22,089 bases of DNA from Deltaproteobacteria bacterium (GTDB lineage: Bacteria; Desulfobacterota; DSM-4660; Desulfatiglandales; Desulfatiglandaceae), in NCBI GenBank assembly GCA_018644785.1, contig JABGPV010000050.1, positions 1 to 22,089 of the forward strand, in the 5' to 3' direction. Below are positions 17,757 to 22,089 of the stretch, piece after piece (position 1 is the first letter of the stretch; each line of letters begins with the position of its first letter). The notes beneath the pieces were generated by a model, which was given only the letters and a program-made list of their open reading frames with translations, did not search any database and was not told the DNA's origin. Made by a program: the position numbers and the translations under genes.

Positions 17757-18383
17757 CTAACGTTGAAGCGACTGGATTACCCTGGCAATTTCACGGCTCA
17801 ATTCGGCTAGAATCTGGTTTTGAGCTTCCACGACCCCTGTTATGCCCGTGGATGGCATTGGCTTGCGAAAAACGGATTTACGCGTCATGACCGGTGAACT
17901 GTTGTCCCTGCCGCTGACTGTCCAGAAGGCGGTTAGAACCGCATCTCCTCCGGCAATGCTGTCAAAACGGGTGACATCGGTGATGACCTGATAGCCTTCC
18001 GTGGGTGCACCATCTCGATCATAGGCGTAGACGTCCGATGTATTTAGCAGCAAGGAAAGATCTTCCATCAACACCCGGTAAAATCCGTCCTTCAGGGGTT
18101 CGGCCCAGCGGTTGAATTCCTCCAGAACCAGTTCGTGTTTCCCGGCCACCGTGACCATCTGGGTACGGTCCAGGTAGGCCGGCAGTGTAATGGGTCCGAT
18201 AAGGACCGCAACCCTGTCCCTGTTTCCTGTGGTCGGCAAATTATCTGGGGGGTTCTCAATGGAACGTAACAGATAAAACTTTGAGGGTTTGCTGCTGCCG
18301 CCGATACAGCCGTTCAACACCATGACAAAAAAAACGAGCATTACCGCTGCAAAACAACTCCTTTCGAATCTCAACTTTTTCAT
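17757..18383 (-). CDS. ABC-type transport auxiliary lipoprotein, PqiC-like (ABC_trans_aux/DUF330)
   Basis: The 208-residue protein has a lipoprotein signal ending in the lipobox L23-N24-G25-C26. The mature part starts SSKPSKFYLLRSIENPP, the usual 'FY.L' opening of this family, and continues with VAVLIGPITLPAYLDRTQMV, EFNRWAEPLKDGFYRVL and a C-terminal amphipathic helix (ILAELSREIARVIQSL). Members are periplasmic, lipid-anchored partners of MCE proteins in phospholipid or other hydrophobic-substrate transport. Its ATG overlaps the stop of the MCE gene by 4 bp, so the two are translationally coupled. Position and motifs agree, making this a confident family call; which membrane it is anchored in is not decided by sequence (the residue after Cys is I, not D, which favours the outer membrane under the usual rule). 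Confidence 0.88.
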   Translation of the reverse strand: MKKLRFERSCFAAVMLVFFVMVLNGCIGGSSKPSKFYLLRSIENPPDNLPTTGNRDRVAVLIGPITLPAYLDRTQMVTVAGKHELVLEEFNRWAEPLKDGFYRVLMEDLSLLLNTSDVYAYDRDGAPTEGYQVITDVTRFDSIAGGDAVLTAFWTVSGRDNSSPVMTRKSVFRKPMPSTGITGVVEAQNQILAELSREIARVIQSLQR

Positions 18384-19411
18384 CTTCCTCTACCTCCTTT
18401 GCCCTGCAGTAACGCCTCCGGATGCCGCTCGAGATAATCCATCAGTGAATTCAGAGACTTGGCTGCCGCCCCAATTTCATCCAGGGCTCGGTTCAGTTTA
18501 TGCCGGGTATTCGAACGCTCTCCAACGAAGCCATCTACAGAGGAGAGCGCATTATTTGCCTTATCAAGTGCCACCCGCGCGGAAACCAGGGCAGTCTGTA
18601 TTTTTCTCGACAACGGTTTCACCTCGCTGTCCACATCCTGAAGGAGCTTTCTTGCATCGCCCATGGTTGTCTGCATGCCATCGGAAAGGTTATTCACCTT
18701 GTTGTTCAGATTATCGGTCAGGTCTTTGACCTGGTTGTCTGCATTGAGAACCAGCTTGTCTGCGTTTTCTAACAAGTGATCGAGCTTCTTGCTGGCCACA
18801 TTTAAATTGTGCACCATCTCCTTAATCTCGGGATCAGCGATCACCGTGTCGAGATTATCCAGGATGTCGGCCAGTTTCCCGGCGATCTTTTCGATGGGCA
18901 GGTCCTGCAGCTTCTGGGCCAGTCTGTCCATGGGCGACTTAACGGTGGGGATTTCAGGGTATCTGCTGTCAAGCCCGGTCAGCCGAACGGGGGTGTCGGG
19001 AAGAAATTCGACTTCAACCATGGAGGAACCGGTCAGGAGGCTCTGAAGCGCCAGCCGGGCCCGGAGCCCCTTTTTGATCATAAGCTCTATTTGTTCGCGA
19101 AGGTCTTTGCTTTTTCCCTCTTCCACTTCCACACGTTGCGGGTCCACTTCGATGACAACAGGGACATCGATGGTCAGATTTTTCGCGTTCGCTTTCAAAA
19201 CGATACTGCTGACGGAACCCACCGCTACGCCGTGCCAGATGACCGGAGCACCCACGCTGAGACCTTTGACCGAGTCTTCAAAAAACATGACGTATTTATT
19301 TGTTTTTTTGAACATCTCGCCACTGCCGAAAATGATCACCCCCGCAATCAACATGGCAATGGAACTGACCACGAACACACCGATAACGGTTTTGCTAGCC
19401 TGTTTGGCCAT
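18380..19411 (-). CDS. MCE-domain (MlaD-family) lipid transport protein
   Basis: The 343-residue protein has one N-terminal membrane anchor (about 8-29), then an MCE domain (about 38-118) with YVMFFEDSVKGLSVGAPVIW and HGVAVGSVSSI, the hallmark segment of the family. The remaining 200 residues are predicted to be long helices with heptad-like spacing (KLDHLLENADKLVLNADNQV, then LTDNLNNKVNNLSDGM). Such a tail builds a needle or tunnel in PqiB/YebT/LetB-like relatives; E. coli MlaD has only a short tail. It would form a hexameric periplasmic channel for lipids on top of the MlaE-MlaF complex. A GGGGGGT ribosome site lies just upstream of the ATG. It sits between the ATPase gene (54 bp gap) and the lipoprotein gene (4 bp overlap). 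Confidence 0.92.
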   Translation of the reverse strand: MAKQASKTVIGVFVVSSIAMLIAGVIIFGSGEMFKKTNKYVMFFEDSVKGLSVGAPVIWHGVAVGSVSSIVLKANAKNLTIDVPVVIEVDPQRVEVEEGKSKDLREQIELMIKKGLRARLALQSLLTGSSMVEVEFLPDTPVRLTGLDSRYPEIPTVKSPMDRLAQKLQDLPIEKIAGKLADILDNLDTVIADPEIKEMVHNLNVASKKLDHLLENADKLVLNADNQVKDLTDNLNNKVNNLSDGMQTTMGDARKLLQDVDSEVKPLSRKIQTALVSARVALDKANNALSSVDGFVGERSNTRHKLNRALDEIGAAAKSLNSLMDYLERHPEALLQGKGGRGR

Positions 19412-19465
19412 CTGTTTTCACCCCCCAATATTGCTTTTTCTCTGAAGCTAAAGGCACAATCCCTA

Positions 19466-20278
19466 TCAACCGATACACTTCCCACATACCCCTGGATCCT
19501 GTCCGGCATCGCCTTCCGGTTCCCCCCGCCTCAAAAACGTCTGAACCCTCGGATCATGGTCTTCCGCCAGCAACGTGTTAGGATCGCCGGAAGCGATCAT
19601 GGTGCGGCTTTCAGGGTCGAGAAACACCGAGTTGTTGCCGATGGCAAAAATGCTGGCCAGTTCGTGGGTCACGATCACCACGGTGGCGTCTAGACTGTCC
19701 CGAAGCTGCAGAATCAGGTCGTCCAATCGTTTGGCACTCACCGGATCCAGGCCCGCTGACGGTTCATCAAAAAAAAGGATTTCCGGATCCAGGGCCATGG
19801 CCCGTGCCAGGCCGGCACGCTTACACATGCCGCCGCTGATTTCAGAAGGGTAAAAGTCCTCAAATCCGGACAGCCCCACCAGCGCCAGTTTCAGGGAAAT
19901 CTGTTCCCTGATTTTACCCTTGCTCAACTTCGTATACTGCTCCAGCGGAAGCGCTATATTTTCAGCCAGGGTCATGGAACTCCACAGGGCGCCGCTTTGG
20001 TAGAGGACGCCCACATTTCGCATCATTTGGTCACGTTCGGCTGGTTGCGCCCTCCAGAAGTTAAAGTCACCGTAGAGGATGTCCCCCTTGGCCGGGGCTT
20101 TGAGGCCGATCATATGCCTCAGAAGCGTGCTTTTTCCGCAACCGCTCCCGCCCATGATGATAAAGATATCCCCATGGTTTATGGTAAAATTCAGATTCCG
20201 CATCACCACAAAATCGCCGTACGCCATGGTGAGATCCACAACCGAGATGTATGGTTCCTTGTTTTCCATAGTTTTCAT
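19466..20278 (-). CDS. MlaF-like ABC transporter ATP-binding protein
   Basis: From the chosen start the protein has 270 residues. It shows Walker A GGSGCGKST (43-51), Q94 in the Q-loop (VGVLYQSGALW), signature SGGMCKRAGLARA (148-160), Walker B ILFFDEPSAGLD (167-178) and H205 in the switch loop (IVTHEL). The SGGM variant of the signature and the VLYQSGALWSSMT segment are characteristic of MlaF/Ttg2A ATPases, which power MlaE. I take the ATG at 20278 because its ATGA overlaps the mlaE stop by 4 bp; an in-frame ATG at 20296 would overlap by 22 bp. The C-terminal tail is rich in Cys/Gly (DPGVCGKCIG), which is not needed for ATPase function and is unusual. Confidence 0.93.
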   Translation of the reverse strand: MKTMENKEPYISVVDLTMAYGDFVVMRNLNFTINHGDIFIIMGGSGCGKSTLLRHMIGLKAPAKGDILYGDFNFWRAQPAERDQMMRNVGVLYQSGALWSSMTLAENIALPLEQYTKLSKGKIREQISLKLALVGLSGFEDFYPSEISGGMCKRAGLARAMALDPEILFFDEPSAGLDPVSAKRLDDLILQLRDSLDATVVIVTHELASIFAIGNNSVFLDPESRTMIASGDPNTLLAEDHDPRVQTFLRRGEPEGDAGQDPGVCGKCIG

Positions 20279-21405
20279 ATTCCCAGGATGCTGCAAATGA
20301 CCGTAATCAGTGCGGTTGCGATAATGATGGCTACAATGCCGGTCACCACAGCCGAAGTGGCCGCATCGCCCACTGCCGAGGCGCTACGTCCACACTGCAT
20401 ACCGCGCAGGCAGCCCGACAGGGCCACCAGGATGCCGAAAACAACACCCATAAACAGGCCGATAAAGAGGTCATTGAGCCCGATGGCAGCTTTGGTCCGG
20501 TTCAAATAAACGAGGATATTGATGTCGTACAACCCCACCGCCACCAGCGCCCCCCCCAGGATACCCATGAGGCCAGCGTACAGTACCAAGAAAGGCATCA
20601 TTAAGGTCAATGCCAGCATACGAGGAAGCACTAGAAATTCCATGGGGGGGATGGCCAGGGTTTCAAGGGCATCGATCTCCTCATTGACCTGCATGGTTCC
20701 CAACTGGGCCGCATAGGCGGCCCCGGTACGTCCGGCCATAATAATGCCGGTCATGATGGCCCCCATCTCACGCACCATGGCGATCCCCACCAAATCGGCC
20801 ACATAAATCTCGGCCCCGAACATGGAGAGTTGCAGGACCCCCACAAACGCCAGGATCAAACCGATCAAAAAGCTGATCAGTGAAACAATCGGCACAGCCT
20901 CGGCCCCTGTTTGCTGCAGAAAAAGCCGTAAGTCAGAGCCCCTGAAACGCGCATGGCCCGTGACCATTCGGAGTAAAGACGCAAAAGCGGCGCCGATAAA
21001 TGTGACGAGATCTCCAGCGGATTTTGTAAAGTCGACCACATCCGATCCAACCCTTGTAAAAAAAGGTTCACGCGCTACGGATTTACGGGCATCTTCTTTT
21101 TTGGGCACTGCGGTGGCAAGATCGATCAACTGCCGAACCCCTGCGGGCAGGCCGTCTTTCTTAATCTGAATCTTCCTTTTCCGGGCCACTTTTGTCAGGT
21201 CAAAAAGAAAAATCAGAAGACTGCTGTCCCATGCGTTCAGGGAGGCTGAATTAAATACGATTTGGTTCACCGTGGGATGCTGATGGAGTTGATCCTCCAT
21301 CCCTTCTTTAGAAGGCACATCCTGGTCCATCTGCCATTTTCCATTCAGATGGACAGAAAGGACTTCTTTATTCAATAGACTGAAATCAACGGCTGCTTCA
21401 TTCAT
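20275..21405 (-). CDS. MlaE-family ABC permease with N-terminal STAS-like domain
   Basis: From the ATG at 21405 the protein has 376 residues. The first 105 form an STAS-like (MlaB-type) domain, with LSVHLNGKWQ, QIVFNSASLNAWDSSLLIFL and the Ser of WDSS in the usual position. The C-terminal part (about 150-376) is the MlaE/Ttg2B permease: RMVTGHARF, IVSLISFLIGLILAFVGVLQ, VREMGAIMTGIIMAGRTGAA with the family's conserved E and R, and several hydrophobic segments. In E. coli the STAS protein MlaB is a separate subunit that activates MlaF; here it is fused to the permease, a common arrangement outside enterics. A TTG at 21477 would add 24 residues, but it lies in the loop of a hairpin and the family N-terminus fits the ATG. 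No strong ribosome site precedes 21405. Confidence 0.9.
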   Translation of the reverse strand: MNEAAVDFSLLNKEVLSVHLNGKWQMDQDVPSKEGMEDQLHQHPTVNQIVFNSASLNAWDSSLLIFLFDLTKVARKRKIQIKKDGLPAGVRQLIDLATAVPKKEDARKSVAREPFFTRVGSDVVDFTKSAGDLVTFIGAAFASLLRMVTGHARFRGSDLRLFLQQTGAEAVPIVSLISFLIGLILAFVGVLQLSMFGAEIYVADLVGIAMVREMGAIMTGIIMAGRTGAAYAAQLGTMQVNEEIDALETLAIPPMEFLVLPRMLALTLMMPFLVLYAGLMGILGGALVAVGLYDINILVYLNRTKAAIGLNDLFIGLFMGVVFGILVALSGCLRGMQCGRSASAVGDAATSAVVTGIVAIIIATALITVICSILGI

Positions 21406-21443
21406 GGCAAAACCCGAAAAATAGAGGTAAAAGTTCACAGGTT

Positions 21444-21490
21444 TCCCGCCGAAAGCGGGATTCAGGGTTAGGGTCAAAAACGTAACCCTG
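21444..21490. promoter_or_regulatory. Two tandem hairpins in the leader of the mlaE-like gene
   Basis: TCCCGC (21444-21449) pairs with GCGGGA (21455-21460) over a 5-nt loop. Immediately beside it, CAGGGTTA (21463-21470) pairs perfectly with TAACCCTG (21483-21490) over 12 nt. In the minus-strand direction neither stem is followed by a T run, so they do not look like a classic terminator for the MscS gene. They may protect or regulate the mla transcript. Confidence 0.4.
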
Positions 21491-21555
21491 ATGGCCTTGT
21501 AAAAAAAAATAAATGCGCAAGAAGGCTAATTACATATAAGTCACACTGAAAACGG

Positions 21556-22089
21556 TTAATCCTTGAAAGAGGTGAAATGCAGAGGCTGCTCATCCTCCTG
21601 GGCCAGGTAAGTGGTCGTTGTGGGAACAGCAAACTTAATTCCCTCTTTTCTGAATTCTTCCATAATTCTCAGATTGACTTTTTGACCGAATGCCCGGGAT
21701 TTCCATCGTTCTGCAGGGTGATACCAGTACCTAATCGAAATATTAAGGGAATCAGGATTGAACTTGGTGAAGTACACGCGGGGTGGGCGCTCAGGGTCCA
21801 TCCCTTCATGATCATCGAGAATATCTCTTATGATATCAACTGCCTTCTCCACCTTTTCTGGCGGCGTATTGTATCTAATGGCAATATTCTCGCTTCTTTT
21901 AATGTTCTGCCGACGGGAGATATTTTCAATCTCTGCTCTTGCCATCTCCTCATTTGGAATCGTAAGCTGAGGTCCACTTAGCAACTGGATTTTTGTGGAC
22001 CGTATTCCAATCTGTTGCACTCTCCCATCATGGCCTCTAACTTTGATACGTTGGCCGACCCTGTATGGCCTGTCAGCAAGGATCATGAA
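21556..22089 (-). CDS. MscS-family mechanosensitive ion channel, C-terminal part
   Basis: The frame is open through the right edge, so the N-terminus with the membrane helices lies outside. The visible 178 residues start FMILADRPYRVGQRIKVRG, the beta domain that follows the pore helix in MscS proteins. They continue with GRVQQIGIRSTKIQLLSG and LTIPNEEMARAEIENISRR, the family's 'V..I..R.T.....G....IPN' signature. The end is the alpha/beta C-terminal domain (IAIRYNTPPEKVEKAVDII, then VYFTKFNPDSLNISIRYWYH). MscS channels open on membrane tension and release solutes on osmotic downshock. It lies about 150 bp upstream of mlaE on the same strand and could share a transcript with the mla genes. Confidence 0.9.
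   Translation of the reverse strand, partial: FMILADRPYRVGQRIKVRGHDGRVQQIGIRSTKIQLLSGPQLTIPNEEMARAEIENISRRQNIKRSENIAIRYNTPPEKVEKAVDIIRDILDDHEGMDPERPPRVYFTKFNPDSLNISIRYWYHPAERWKSRAFGQKVNLRIMEEFRKEGIKFAVPTTTTYLAQEDEQPLHFTSFKD

Noticed and set aside
18809..19693. A 294-codon plus-strand frame
   Set aside because: It is antisense to the MCE and MlaF-like genes, both of which have complete family motifs; its translation shows no domain.
21491..21520. A9 run and nearby GCCTT/AAGGC pairing as an intrinsic terminator of the MscS gene
   Set aside because: In the minus direction the T run lies within the loop of that pairing instead of after a stem, so it does not have terminator geometry.

Overview
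The window looks like chromosomal DNA of a Desulfobacterota-type (deltaproteobacterial, sulfate-reducer-like) bacterium. This is inferred from the density of large hybrid histidine kinases, an Mla/MCE operon with an STAS-fused permease, and short heptamer repeats inside genes; there is no rRNA or tRNA here to confirm it. Nearly all of the right 19 kb is read from the minus strand.

Layout. 1-291 is the end of a DUF1566 (Lcl_C-type) protein. 292-994 is a decayed gap with a long hairpin and a frame-broken DUF4338 transposase-type remnant. 995-1741 is a CmoB-like SAM methyltransferase with a plausible sigma70-type promoter on a 14-bp tandem repeat. 1742-2575 is a second decayed gap holding a Fic-protein N-terminal remnant. 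2576-3043 is a stand-alone receiver protein that converges on two minus-strand hybrid kinases (3049-5004 with membrane segments; 5053-7770 soluble PAS-GAF-PAS). 7786-8529 holds a MalT-type LuxR regulator remnant with its middle deleted.

The centrepiece is 8530-16989. It encodes a very large hybrid kinase (about 2,370 residues if intact) with three tandem SBP_bac_3 sensor domains, a periplasmic Cache-like domain, three PAS domains, HisKA/HATPase, two receivers and an HPt. Its stop codon overlaps the start of a receiver-adenylate cyclase, so this reads as a one-operon route from extracellular ligand to phosphorelay to cyclic nucleotide. The kinase gene is split near its 5' end by a -1 change in a six-A run, which leaves the signal peptide and first half-domain in a separate frame.

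17035-17741 is another broken sensor kinase: an NMT1-type substrate-binding N-terminus joined out of frame to an HPt/tail C-terminus. It lies 15 bp behind a lipid-transport operon (17757-21405: mlaE-like permease, mlaF-like ATPase, MCE/MlaD protein, PqiC-like lipoprotein). A partial MscS-type channel runs off the right edge.

The window therefore combines one intact-looking signalling set, one lipid-trafficking operon, and at least five decayed genes (DUF4338, Fic, MalT, NMT1-kinase, and the frameshifted giant kinase).
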